A stretch of DNA of 64,000 bases. Origin: Blepharisma stoltei (taxonomy: Eukaryota > Ciliophora > Heterotrichea > Heterotrichida > Blepharismidae). The stretch lies in contig CAJZBQ010000020.1 of NCBI GenBank assembly GCA_914767885.1, positions 682,001 to 746,000 on the forward strand. Direction: 5' to 3'. This document shows, piece after piece, positions 31,325-41,283 of the stretch. The notes beneath the pieces were generated by a model. That model had not been told where the DNA came from. It was given only the letters and a program-made list of their open reading frames with translations, and did not search any database. Position numbers and translations under genes: made by a program. Each line of letters opens with the position of its first letter. Within the stretch, counting starts at the first letter, position 1.

Positions 31325-32862
31325 TTATGTGATTTCATCTAAATAAATTCCGCCAACAACGCTGTCATTATTGTCCAATGGAGGAAAGTCGCTAGTTGAG
31401 CAATTATCTTTATCTTCGTAAATAATTTTTAAATCGCGATCATTTCTATTAGCTGCTTCTTTGATTCTTTCAATAGTTTCGATACTGAAATCATATCCTG
31501 AAATATCAATAATCTAAATATCTATTACTTCTAGTGCTTTGTGCTTTAATATTAAAGCAATTACTTCTTCTCCAATATCATTTTGATCTACATCATTATA
31601 TTCTATATGCAATTCAAGCAAGTGATCCGAGGATCCCAGGGAGCTTAAAATTCCTTTTATTCCTGAGTTCCCCAAGCATGCATCTCCGCAGGCCAAAATG
31701 CTTAAATATTTTAGACCTCGAGAAACTTTTGCCAATGCTGAATAAGCACAGGATTCATTGATGTAGTTTCCTTCCAATTTCAAAATCTGGATTTTTTCAT
31801 TAAAAGCTAACCCTCTGCATAAAGAAACAATTCCTTGCTTCTTAATATCATTTCACGAAAAGTTTATTTCTCTTACTCCCTTTTAAAGTGAGGTAGGTAG
31901 AATCACGTAGCATGTCTTTTGTCTAGATTTTTGCTGGGCATACATTTCTTGGGAGCCATTTGGTCAAAATTTTTTATCGAGAGACTTTTTCTTTATTATT
32001 CGACCAAATGGTAGAGAAATCGCTGTAAAAGAATGCTCAAGTGAAATGGCACTAGCCAAAGTCTGCTTTTCAGGAATTAGCAGCCTTTTATTATGTTATA
32101 TGATCCACGATTTTATAATAATGAGATGACAGGTTATTCTATGAAAATTTATATAGCTATAGCATTATTAATAGATTTCTCTTCAAATATTTGCAAAATC
32201 AATTTTTAGAATCTGAAAAAAAAAATTAAATTATTAATTTAATACAAATTTTAAAAAAAAAAACTTTCTCCCTTAAAGGGAGTTAGGCTCCTCATGTCTT
32301 CAAATGCATTGCTAATAGCTACTGCTCCTTTATCACCTATACTACATTTTTCCATTGATAAAGCATGCAATTTGAGTTCTTTTGCGTTTTTTAATGCTTC
32401 AGATAATGCCAAGGATCCTTCAGTACCCAGAGGGTTGAAATCCAATTTCAAAGTTTTAAGTGTTGGTGTGTTTTCTAGTAAAAATCCAATTGTGTCCATG
32501 GACTGCTGAACCAAAAAATTATTCGACAAGTCAAGTTCTCTTAATTCTCTGAAGCCTAAAAGGGTCTTGGCTAAAATATCCAAAATCCTTGGAGAGCTCA
32601 TTTCATCTCATTCAGCAAAGATATGGCTTAAGTTGGCTGTGTTTATATTTGGGCATTCTTGAATTGTCTCTGCCAAGCTTTCCATAGCTTCTTCTGTATA
32701 TGTGTTGTGACTGAGTCCGAATTCAGTAACATCTAATTTATACGCATCTAGTTGAGAGCAGTATTTATAGGTGTCTTCTGAGGTCTCAAAATGCTTCTCT
32801 AAGGGTGGGATTTCAAATACAGAGAACTCTTCTTGTGGTTGTTCTGAAAAAAGAATGCCCAT
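31325..32862 (-). CDS. Leucine-rich repeat protein of RanGAP/RNH type
   Basis: The first in-frame ATG is 32862-32860. Removing the 410-bp IES (31876-32285) and a 15-nt intron (31514-31528) gives exactly 370 residues to UAA 31325. From about residue 75 come repeated 28-30-residue LRRs of the RNI subfamily: LRELDLSNNFLVQQSMDTIG, LKTLKLDFNPLGTEGSLAL, HALSMEKCSIGDKGAVAI, LREINFSWNDIKKQGIVSL and IQILKLEGNYIN. The fourth repeat is intact only after IES removal. The acidic tail (EDKDNCSTSD) recalls RanGAP, but the catalytic Arg region cannot be judged by eye. It is a protein-interaction scaffold, or a Ran GTPase-activating protein. Confidence 0.82.
31876..32285. mobile_element. MITE-like IES (410 bp) in the LRR gene
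   Basis: TA at 31874-31875 and 32284-32285; deletion joins FEDMRSL to REINFSWND, restoring an LRR. Ends TTACTCCCTTTTAAAGTGAG and TCTCCCTTAAAGGGAGTTA. The interior has GAGCCATTTGGTC and CGACCAAATGG, which recall the GGCTCCATGCCAAAT element at 27.8 and 40.0 kb. Confidence 0.85.
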
Positions 32863-33013
32863 TAACGTTTGCAAATTCAATGCTTTTTTTTGGGCGCAAT
32901 AATAACTCTAAAGTTTATACTAGATTTTTAAAATCATTAGTTATTTTAATTTAATTTTATAGAAAACAATGAAATCAAGTCCCCAAGGGCAGCATAGTAT
33001 TAGAAATGGAAAA

Positions 33014-33586
33014 TTAATGCTTTTTTAGATCACTAGTTGTTCTTGCAAACTGAGTGCTCCTTGAGCTTAATTCTGTGCGCTCCAGATAAGGCCTCAGCGT
33101 GGATTTTGCTCTGACCATTTTGAATGTAGATTTTGATGTCTTATTCATGGGTTTTGAGGAATCCTCGAATAATGAAAGTTTCTTTCCACGATCTCCAGTA
33201 AATACTGAAGCCGATCTTCTTTCTGGCACGCATTTTGCTTCACTCAATATCCTTTTAAGAGTGCCTTGAGGCTTGTGGCTAATTGAATCTCTGACTTAAA
33301 ATTACATTCTTTTGATGACGTAAGTTCTCAAATTATCAATCTTGGAACGCAGCATTTTATTACTATTGTCAAGTGTCTATGTGGTAGATACATTTAAATC
33401 GTTGGCTGCTTCTTGTATTGTTTTGAATCTGATACGGTTAGTGTACATAATTTTGTCTAGGGATTTTTCGTTATATTTAGATTTGATTTTTCCAGTTACA
33501 AGGTCAAAATTTTCATCATATGTACCTATTCCACATTCAGCTACTTTTACAGGTTTTGGAGGTGTTTCGTATATTGGACTATACAT
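33014..33586 (-). CDS. Basic protein of unknown function, start uncertain
   Basis: Two 15-nt introns (33377-33391 GTATCTACCACATAG; 33291-33305 GTAATTTTAAGTCAG) join three exons to 180 residues from the ATG at 33586 to UAA 33014. The frame stays open upstream to about 33690 (SSPIKSADTLLERSPIRHPP), with protein-like composition but no ATG, so the true start probably lies further 5', perhaps at MGNSHFRLHF near 33822 across an unseen IES. The C-terminal half is Ser/Thr/Lys/Arg-rich (RRSASVFTGDRGKKLSLFED). The N-terminal part has a short helix (KTIQEAANDLN). No family recognised. Confidence 0.65.
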
Positions 33587-34032
33587 ATTCACATGGGCAG
33601 ATATTTGGCAGTCTTCTCTGGGTGGATGGCGAATAGGACTTCGCTCAAGTAAAGTATCAGCAGACTTTATAGGTGAAGAACTGATTGTTTGTATTGCTTA
33701 TGTTATATATTAGATTACTATGAACAATATAATAACTAATTAGCAATCTAAACTTAAATACGCCAAAAAGATATTTTTCTGGCAGTTCAGTTTTGAACGG
33801 AAAAGTGAAGCCTAAAATGAGAATTGCCCATTTTACACAAATTAGCTTTTAGATTTCTTTTCGCGCCTTTAGTATTTTTAACATGCAATATCAATGGGGT
33901 ATTCGAGCTATACTGCTCTGCTACTTCTGCTTGGGAGTCTATGAATATGCTCATATATGCAAGAGCGTAATTGGGCTTCTGCCATTTTATTTTAAAAATG
34001 ATATATTTATTATCATATTAACTTTGATCCTC
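33587..34032. other. Spacer that may hold the 5' end of the 33-kb gene
   Basis: 33587-33690 keeps the minus-strand frame of the 33-kb gene open. Beyond that it is AT-rich up to the 3' end of the Cys-rich gene. No repeat family recognised. Confidence 0.4.
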
Positions 34033-36332
34033 TTAGCTTCTAAATACGCATCTAAAGCAGCAACTATAAGAGCATTCTTGGCAATAAAAGGACCCAATTC
34101 GTTTAATTTCCCCTCGGCAAACACCACAACTGTAGGCATTTCCTCCATATCTTTTAGATGTTTGATAATCCCAGCTAAGCTCGTGGCCATTTCTGCATTT
34201 TTTTATTGGGCGTTTAGTAGCAGCATCATAGAGCTGAGATGAACATAAAGAGCACAAATCAAAATTGCACTCGATGCATCTAAATCTCTCTTCCAGCTTT
34301 CGTTGGCAGCATCCATCACAAATAAAGTTTCCCTTAATAAACCACCTCAACAAATGTTTGTCTGGGCATCGAATGATAGGATGGCCTGGAGCTGGCAACT
34401 GTAGGAATAAATAGCAAACTTGGCAAAGAAAGTATTTGCAAGGATTACATGTGTAGGTCTCTCCTTTGAAAAACTGTTTGCACATATCACAAGAAACTGG
34501 AAGACCAAGAAGCAGAACCGCAAGGTTCAATTCCAATTGATGCTTGTTTTTGCATTTTGCGCTAGTTGCAACACTGGTATACCCTGCTCTTTCTGCACAA
34601 TTATTGCAAATATCATACAAGCATGCTCTGCAATGCCAATGAGCCACCTCTACATTTCCTTTGCATCTGGCACATGAAGGATCTGCTTTGCCTAAGTTTG
34701 TGTAGTGCATTTTCACGTCAGATTTTCATTCTAACTCATGCCCAGAGCTGCAACTCAAAATCGGAAGAGGCACGCCCATTGATAAACTGCACTCTCTGCA
34801 GACATCATAATGGCATTCCCTGCAATTCCATGAGGCATACGAATAAGTTTTTCCGCATTGATCACACGATATATAAAAAGATCCTGAATTGGCAAAATAA
34901 TTAAAAGGAGTATTGTTGTTTCATGAAAGGTTGTGGCCTTTTGCACATTTAAGGACTTTATTGTTTTCATTCGGAGTTATTATAGTCTTGCTTCTTTGAG
35001 GAATATTTTGCGTTTCTGCTGGCTTTGGAGATTGCTCTACTAAAGAGACATATATAAAAATGGCCTGAGCTCTTGGCGCGATTTTCTCAGCCTTATGACT
35101 GAGGCGAACTGGACGGTGGCCCAGGGATTAGGATTCTTTCTTGTAGCTTCTGATGGTATGCACCCAACACTCGTCAAGCTACTTACCAAATCGCCGATAC
35201 AGGGCTGCTAAACTCCATATCTGCCCACTCAAAACTGAAGCATTCAAGGCGAGGAGGAGATGTGCTCAGAGCACAGCATTCCAGGCCATGGTATAAAGCT
35301 CGAGAAGTAGTAAGGTGGTATGGATGCTTTTCTTGCCGGCGGAGCTATCTCAATCGATCAAGTGCCCAGCAGGGAATGTCACAAAGAAGACAAACCGTTT
35401 GTATTAAGTGTCCTTGGGACTGCGTAACCAATAAGCCAGTGCCTATCTTTTAATTTAAGTTTAAGCTTTGCTAAAGAGGCAGCTCTTTGGATTCCTTTAG
35501 CTTCTTCTCTAAAATTTTCTTTAGTCGATACTCTAGGATAGTTGCCATCAGCGCACTTCTTTGCAGGCGAGGTCTTGCTTTCTTCTCTAAAGCTTTCTTT
35601 CGCTGAAACATTCGGATAGCTACTATCGAAAACTTGCTTCTGAGGCGAAGCTTTACTCTGAGTCTCTTTTATTTCTTCTCTGAAGTTTTCCTTTATCGAA
35701 ACACTAGGATAGTTGCTATCAACGCATTTCTTTTGAGGGGAAATTTTAAAAAACTCAATTTCTGGTCCAAAAGTGTTGCTTTCTTTGTCAGCCAATAGCA
35801 ATACATCGAGCAGTCTGACACTATCTTCAATAGAAAATAATTCTTGGAGTCCTAATTTTATAGGATTATTGTTTATATTTAATTTCCCTAGAATTCAAGA
35901 GCTGCATTCTTCTATGGCCTCTTGTTCTCTTCTTGTAAGAATTGATAGAATCCTTCCTGGAATAATGGCTTTAGAAGAGCTATTTGCTGCAGAAACTTGC
36001 TGCAACAACAAATCAGATTTCCCGATGATGTCATTTAGATATCTGATATGGCTGACGCAGCACCTTTCAATGATATTGATTAGAGAAGCAGTCTCTTGCA
36101 TGATCCTTGTAATATGCTCATTTGCTTGATTTTTAATATCCTTGAAAGTTTTTATTAAAATTTTTTTGCTGTTTTCATTAATGACAATTGCATTCCTAAC
36201 AATCGGGTGGGAAGGGACAGATTGGTCAGTTAGGTGATCTCGGATGTGGCTATCGCACAGATTGATACGAGGAGCTTTGCAGCTGCAAGTCCAGACACTC
36301 ATTTCAGGACATAAATCACACCTGCCAGACAT
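34033..36332 (-). CDS. B-box-like / DC1-like Cys-rich zinc protein with internal repeats
   Basis: ATG 36332-36330 to UAA at 34033. Removing 35043-35473 gives exactly 622 residues (join RAASL-VEQSPKP). Residues 3-32 form a B-box-like zinc site (CDLCPEMSVWTCSCKAPRIN, then C-D-S-H). About residues 60-130 are helical. Three tandem repeats of about 30 residues follow near 200-285, each ending in a version of NYPSVSIKENFREE. After the IES, five or more Cys/His modules of DC1/C1-like type run to the end (ISCDQCGKTYSYASWNCREC, CDGCCQRKLEERFRCIECNF). Likely a zinc-stabilised binding protein; no catalytic motif. Several Trp in the zinc region are UGA. Confidence 0.8.
35043..35473. mobile_element. Retroposon-like IES (431 bp) with 8-bp repeat
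   Basis: CTAAAGAG is repeated at 35040-35047 and 35471-35478; each copy contains the TA used for excision. The interior is GC-rich and unlike the host (GAGCTCTTGGCGCG, CTTGCCGGCGGAG), with an AT-rich right end. The host frame is exact after removal, and the UAA-containing insert cannot be coding. Confidence 0.75.
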
Positions 36333-36573
36333 TTTTATTGGTGCTTATTTATTTCCTTTCTATAAAAATTATAGGGCTTCTAGACTGATCTATTAAAGCT
36401 TTAACAAAAATTTAAATCACATTAAAAAAGAACCATGGAAGAAGTTTAAAAATATTAAGCTGAGCAATCATCAACATATTCAATTATCCAAGGAATACAT
36501 ACTGAGAGATAATTTAACTATAAACTTGGATAAATTACTCCTCAGCGCCATTTTTTAAAATTTGACAAACTAG

Positions 36574-38769
36574 ATGAACGATTCTGAGGCCTTTATCGAA
36601 ATCCAAAACTTTATTGAGCAAGAATATAAAGACCAGCTAGAATTGATTTGCAGCTCACTCCCCCTTTTTTTAGGTAAAATCTAAAATTTTTGGGTATATC
36701 ATTTTAATACGAACAAAATTTTTGAAAAATTTTATAGTGAAAATACTAATCTCTATATAAATAGCTTTAGAGTAAGTGTAAGTAGAATGTCATTTAAGCA
36801 GTATTACACTGAATAAATTAATTTTTTGAAATAATTATTCAGAAAAATGAGTTAAAACTAAAAAAATTCAATTTATGTTTATATTTTTAAAATATTAGAA
36901 TTGTTTATAAAAATTAATCCCATTAAATTGGAACAGATTTTTTTGTTCTAATTTTAAAGGGTGGATTTAGAAAATTCTGATCAAAGATTTGATCTTGAAA
37001 TCGAGTAAAATTTATGCAGTGTATCATTATTACTTGATTACACAACTGTAGCAATTCCTCTTATATACAACGCGCCTTCTGAATTCATTGAAGTCCTCAA
37101 AAACCAAGCCCAAGAGCTGCTTCTATACAGAGGCATCGAAAGAAATATTGATATCCGTCTCATATCCCCGCCTACTTCATTTTTTAAAGCTGATATTGGT
37201 AACATAGGGGTTGAAGATGACCAAAAACTTATCACTCTTTCCGGCACAATAACTAGATGTGGAAACGTCCGATCACTTGCTCACAAAAAAGACTTCAAAT
37301 GTGTCCAGTGTGGGACTATATTTCGTTTGGAGTCGCTTATAGAGCTTTATAATGGGTTTGACTTACCTCCAAAATGCCCTTCAAAAAAATGCAGAGGAAA
37401 GAATTTCGAAGGGGTCGAAAAAAGCGAGGAATGGAAAGACTATCGAGAAGTCAAAGTTCAAGATTTGTTCAGTAATCAGCATAGAGGGAAGCTACCTCCA
37501 AATTTGTGGGTTGTGCTTTCAGGGAATCTTGTAAATTCATGCAATCCAGGAGATGATGTGACTATTACAGGAGTTCTTATAACTAGATGAATGCCATTAC
37601 TCAGGACTCAGCAATGCGACTTAGATTTCTGCTTAGTTGCAAGCTCTTTGAGAGTCCACTCATCAAAATTAGAACATAATATAGCTGAAGTCGAAACAAA
37701 AGAAAAACTTGAAGACTTTGAGTTTAGGGCAAAACTTATTGATAGCTTTGCACCAAAAATATTCGGAAATAATCATATAAAGCTCGGGATGCTATTGTGC
37801 GCTATTGGAGGAATGAGAGAAGAAATAAGTGGGCTACGGCTGAGGGGGCATTGCCATTGCCTAATTGTGGGAGAGCCTGGGACGGGAAAATCACAGCTGC
37901 TGAGAGAAGCATGCTTACTTCATTTAAGAGGAGTTTCTACAAGTGCGGTTGGAGCAAGCATAGCAGGCTTAACTGTTTCTGCAGTAAAAGAAGGCTCTGA
38001 ATGGATGCTTGAAGCTGGAGCTTTAGTTCTTGCTGATTGCGGGATTTGCTGTATAGATGATATAGCGATGCTTGCAAAAGAAGATTTAAGAGATATTTAT
38101 GAATCCATGGAGTCTCAAACGATTAGTGTTGCGAAAGCAGGCATGGTATGCACTGTAAATGCAAGAACAACTATCATTGGAGCATGCAGGCCGAAGAAAA
38201 ATAGATTTGATTTTGGGGTTGGCATTGATGAAAACTCAGGCTTGCCTTCACCTCTTCTATCAAGATTTGATCTAGTTTTCATCTTAATAGATCAGCCTGA
38301 TCCTGAAGCAGATGCCATTAAATCAAATTTTATACTATGTGGCGGCCACCAGTCTAAAAAATCTTTGTTTTCTCCTGGCCAACTCCAATATTTTTTAAAA
38401 AAATCAAGAGAAATTCTTCCTCCGATTACAGAAGAGGCATCTGAAATACTTGGTAGATATTTTGACTTAATAAAAAACCATGAAGAAATAGTTGTTACAA
38501 TCCGGCACCTTGAGAGTTTGCTAAGACTTTCCCAAGCACATGCAAGGCTTTGCCAAAGAGATGAAGTAAATAGTTTTGACACAACTTCTGTTATTTTGCT
38601 TATGGAATCTACTTGTAGAGGAGCTGGATTGCTGTCTATTCCTCCAGAAGACTGCTTTAAAGATCAAAATCTTTTTAATCAGACTCAGAACGAAATACTG
38701 GTAAAACTTGGGTACATGCCAATAATTCCTAAAGGATTCGCAATTGACGATTCTATTTTAGAAGACTAA
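36574..38769 (+). CDS. MCM9: MCM9-type replication/repair helicase
   Basis: ATG at 36574. Removing one IES (36640-36969) and a 15-nt intron (37005-37019) gives 616 residues to UAA 38769; using a TCA boundary at 36655 instead gives 622. The N-terminal domain has a zinc site (CVQC ... CPSKKC) and LPPNLWVVLSGNLVNSCNPG. AAA+ core: Walker A GEPGTGKSQLL, GASIAGLTVSAVKEG, Walker B LADCGICCIDD, QTISVAKAGMVCTVNARTTI, Arg finger SPLLSRFDLVF, then TIRHLESLLRLSQAHARLCQ and VILLMESTCRGAGLL. The last blocks place it with MCM9 rather than MCM2-7 or MCM8. MCM9 acts with MCM8 in homologous recombination and mismatch repair. The long C-terminal tail of animal MCM9 is missing. Confidence 0.9.
36640..36969. mobile_element. 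Family-2 IES with an odd left boundary (330 or 312 bp)
   Basis: The right end is an inner TTAATCCCATTAAATTGGAA plus outer TTCTAATTTTAAAGGGTGGA, then TTA (TA 36968-36969). The left end CACTCCCCCTTTTTTTAGG begins with TCA (36655-36657) where other copies have TTA. The nearest TA is 36638-36639, 18 bp upstream. Both cuts keep the frame (DQL-ENSDQR or DQLELICSS-ENSDQR). Confidence 0.7.
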
Positions 38770-38801
38770 TTAATTTATTTTAATTAAAAATTAAAAAAAA
38801 G

Positions 38802-38875
38802 TGCCGTGACCCGGGATTGAACCGGGGACCTTAAGATCTTCAGTCTTACGCTACTCCCAGCTGAGCTACCACGGC
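38802..38875 (-). tRNA. tRNA-Phe (GAA)
   Basis: Minus-strand cloverleaf: acceptor GCCGTGG with 3' TCACGGC and discriminator A; D-arm GCTCAGCTGGGAGTAGC; anticodon stem-loop TAAGA-CTGAAGA-TCTTA with anticodon GAA; T-arm CCCCGGTTCAATCCCGGG. No intron. It sits in the short spacer between MCM9 and PCNA. Confidence 0.93.
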
Positions 38876-39034
38876 GCAATATTATTTCATTGTTCTCCTA
38901 TTCATAGATATTTTATTTGTAACGAATTAAAAGCTTAAATAAACCATTCAAATATATTTCTATACAGAGCCTATATAGATAAGGGAGCTAATTCTTAAGT
39001 TTAGTTAAATTATAATAATTTAGCCCCCATTATA

Positions 39035-39808
39035 ATGTTCGAAGCTTTAATTTCAAATGGTTTACTTGCCAAGAAAATTGTCGAAGCCATAAAAGAGCTG
39101 GCAACAGAAGTGAATTTGGAAATTACAAGTGATGGAATGACTATTCAAGCAATGGATGCATCTCATGTTGCACTAGTTGTGCTCTCTCTAAGATCTGAAA
39201 AATTTGAAGAATATCGGTGCGACCGTCCTCAAACTCTAGGAATCTCTATTGGGAATCTTTCAAAACTCGTCAAGGTTGCAGGCAATGATGATTCTATTTC
39301 ACTGAGAGCAGATGACGAAGCGAGGGTTTTGATCTTAACATTTAGAGGCAAAAATAGTGAAAGAACTAGTGAATTTCAATTAAACTTGCTCACATTGGAA
39401 TCTGAACATTTAGGAGTTATAGATCAAGAGTATGTAGCTGAAATTACAATGCCAAGCTTAGAGTTTGGAAGAATATGTCGAGAATTAGCTCAAATAACCG
39501 ACACAATTACCATCGCAGCTGATAAAGAGATAGTCAATTTTGCTGTTTCTGGAGATATAGGATCTGGATCAGTTGCTATTAAGCCTAATGACTCAGATAA
39601 GCCTGATGAAAAATGCATTATCAAGGTATCAGAACTTGTAAGTATGAATTTTGCATTGAGATATCTAAACTTGTTCAACAAAGCGTCGATGCTTTCCAAT
39701 GAAGTCTCAATAAGTTTGTCTCCTGAAGTTCCTATCTCCCTTCAATATGAATTCGAGCTTGGAGAGTTGAGATACTATTTGGCTCCTAAAATTGCTGAGG
39801 ATGCATAA
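39035..39808 (+). CDS. PCNA: PCNA, DNA sliding clamp
   Basis: 257 residues, ATG 39035 to UAA 39808, uninterrupted. The whole-length family pattern is present: MFEALISNGLLAKKIVEAIK, SDGMTIQAMDASHVALV, YRCDRPQTLGISIGNLSKLV, the interdomain connector region LESEHLGVIDQEY, CIIKVSELVSMNFALRYLN and the C-terminal ELGELRYYLAPKIAED. The length matches the family (about 260). PCNA forms a homotrimeric ring that tethers polymerases and repair factors to DNA. Its neighbour MCM9 is also a DNA replication/repair gene, but nothing suggests co-transcription. Confidence 0.96.
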   Translation: MFEALISNGLLAKKIVEAIKELATEVNLEITSDGMTIQAMDASHVALVVLSLRSEKFEEYRCDRPQTLGISIGNLSKLVKVAGNDDSISLRADDEARVLILTFRGKNSERTSEFQLNLLTLESEHLGVIDQEYVAEITMPSLEFGRICRELAQITDTITIAADKEIVNFAVSGDIGSGSVAIKPNDSDKPDEKCIIKVSELVSMNFALRYLNLFNKASMLSNEVSISLSPEVPISLQYEFELGELRYYLAPKIAEDA

Positions 39809-39839
39809 ATTTAAATAAAAGTTTATTGTAAAACGCATA

Positions 39840-41263
39840 ATGAAAATTAATTTTTTATGAAGTCAATTGCTTGTTTTTAGCATACAGCTTTATTTTGCTT
39901 CTGCGTTATCACTTAAAGATCAAGAAACTATCAACTCAGATGATTATCTCGATGATTATTCAGCAGCTTTAGAAGATGCGAAAAACCCGACATCAGATAA
40001 AATAGTTAATTCTTTAATTCCTCTCAGGAAGGATAATTCTGATCTTACTTTTGACAGTGATGGAAAGGCTCCATGCCAAATAACCGTGCACTTTTGATAG
40101 TGAGAATTTCCTGGGGAAATTCATTTGAATTTTTTTGATAGTGAAACATTTGACCGAAAACCATTAAATTTTTACCAAATGATACCTTATTTACCATCAA
40201 ATTATTCGATGAAATGCACAATATGAAAAGCGGACCAGCACCAGATGGAAAGGTTTTAATGGTTTTTCTTGGCAAACTTAATGATTTCCAATATGACCAA
40301 GGTGAAGAAATAAGAATTATTAAAGACACTTTTATTACAGCTTATCCTGAGCTGAAAGATATATGCTCAACATTTGAGTCTGATGATATAAAATTAGAAG
40401 TATTTCAGATGCTAGGAATGTCTCCTTATGATAGCTCAGATGGAGTAATAGAAATCTATATAGATCTTTCTGATATATTTAGGCCTTGTCCAGATCCAGA
40501 TATTGCTGATATGGAGTGCCAAGCGGAAATTCCATTAAGCGGAAATGAAATTCCATATGGCCAAGATATTCCTTGGTATTGTCCAGAAGATGGGGAAAGC
40601 GTTTCTCAGGTTTCAGGGGACTGGGTTCAAGTCAGTGAAGATCACTTTTCTTGAATGTGTGATGAATGGGAATCTTCATATAATAATAGAATCATTAAAA
40701 TAGTGTTGATATGGTGATCCGTAAATTGATCAGACCTAGAGGAGAAGAGTCGGATTGCGTTAGTTATCCTGTTTGAGTTTTTTGGTCCAGGGACTAGCCC
40801 TCAACTGGGTTGCAGACTGCCTACCAGTGCAATATCCTTCAATACTCCATGGGAGCATTATCAAGTCTGCGATACGGCACAGAATGGTCATGAAGGAGGT
40901 AAAGATGGCTTGCCCGCTCATATCAGAGGCTTTTGTTTGATAGGATCCATAGACAGGTAGAGTGATCTCCTGATAGACCTCCTACGTAAGAGGTCAGAGT
41001 GCAAATGCAGGCGTGAGGACAGCGCGAAGCTATCTGCGAGACACAGAGAGGCTGAAATGATCCCAAGGCCTACTAGATTTTAATTTAATCTATCATATAA
41101 TAATGAAGATATATATGAAAATAGGCCTTGGACTGGACTCGGATACACATATAACTGGGGATCTTATAATCATGTAGGCTGTAGTGAGTTTGCAATATTG
41201 GCATATACTTATGCTGTTTTTAATCAAAAAATGTCAATTGAGGATTACTGCAATAATATTTAA
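39840..41263 (+). CDS. Secreted protein of unknown function with two insertions
   Basis: ATG 39840-39842. The first 22 residues form a signal peptide (MKINFLWSQLLVFSIQLYFA, then SALS), with UGA for Trp7. Removing 40048-40223 and 40681-41097 gives exactly 276 residues to UAA 41263. The mature protein is acidic, with LNDFQYDQGEEIRIIKDTFI, a Cys-containing middle (FRPCPDPDIADMECQAEIPL, IPWYCPEDGE) and a C-terminal block WTGLGYTYNWGSYNHVGCSE. Cys residues could form disulphides. The Cys-Ser-Glu within a Trp/Tyr-rich block resembles a hydrolase nucleophile region, but I cannot name a family. For the first insertion an alternative join at the GATGGAAAGG repeat (SDGKVLMVF) is also in frame. Confidence 0.72.
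40048..40223. mobile_element. IES (176 bp) related to the 27.7-27.9-kb MITE
   Basis: TA at 40046-40047 and 40222-40223; deletion gives RKDNSDL-MKSGPAPDGK. The interior shares TTTTTTGATAGTGAAACATT, TGACCGAAAA, CCAAATGATA and TTCGATGAAATGCACA with the element inside the phosphatase IES. GATGGAAAGG occurs both just inside the left end and just outside the right end, so the exact boundary is ambiguous. Confidence 0.65.
40681..41097. mobile_element. Retroposon-like IES with 12-bp target duplication (about 405-bp element)
   Basis: TCATATAATAAT is duplicated at 40676-40687 and 41093-41104. The 405 bp between are GC-rich (GGTCCAGGGACTAGCCCTC, GATCTCCTGATAGACCTCC). Removing one repeat plus the insert joins EWESSYNN to EDIYENRPWTG exactly. 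The duplication contains TA, so a TA-bounded cut gives the same product. Confidence 0.82.
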
Positions 41264-41283
41264 CAAAAATTCGTAACAAATTA

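Noticed and set aside
33883-34904. Plus-strand ORFs of 85-119 codons with hydrophobic stretches
   Set aside because: Antisense shadows of the Cys-rich zinc protein; no ciliate-like start context or conserved motif.
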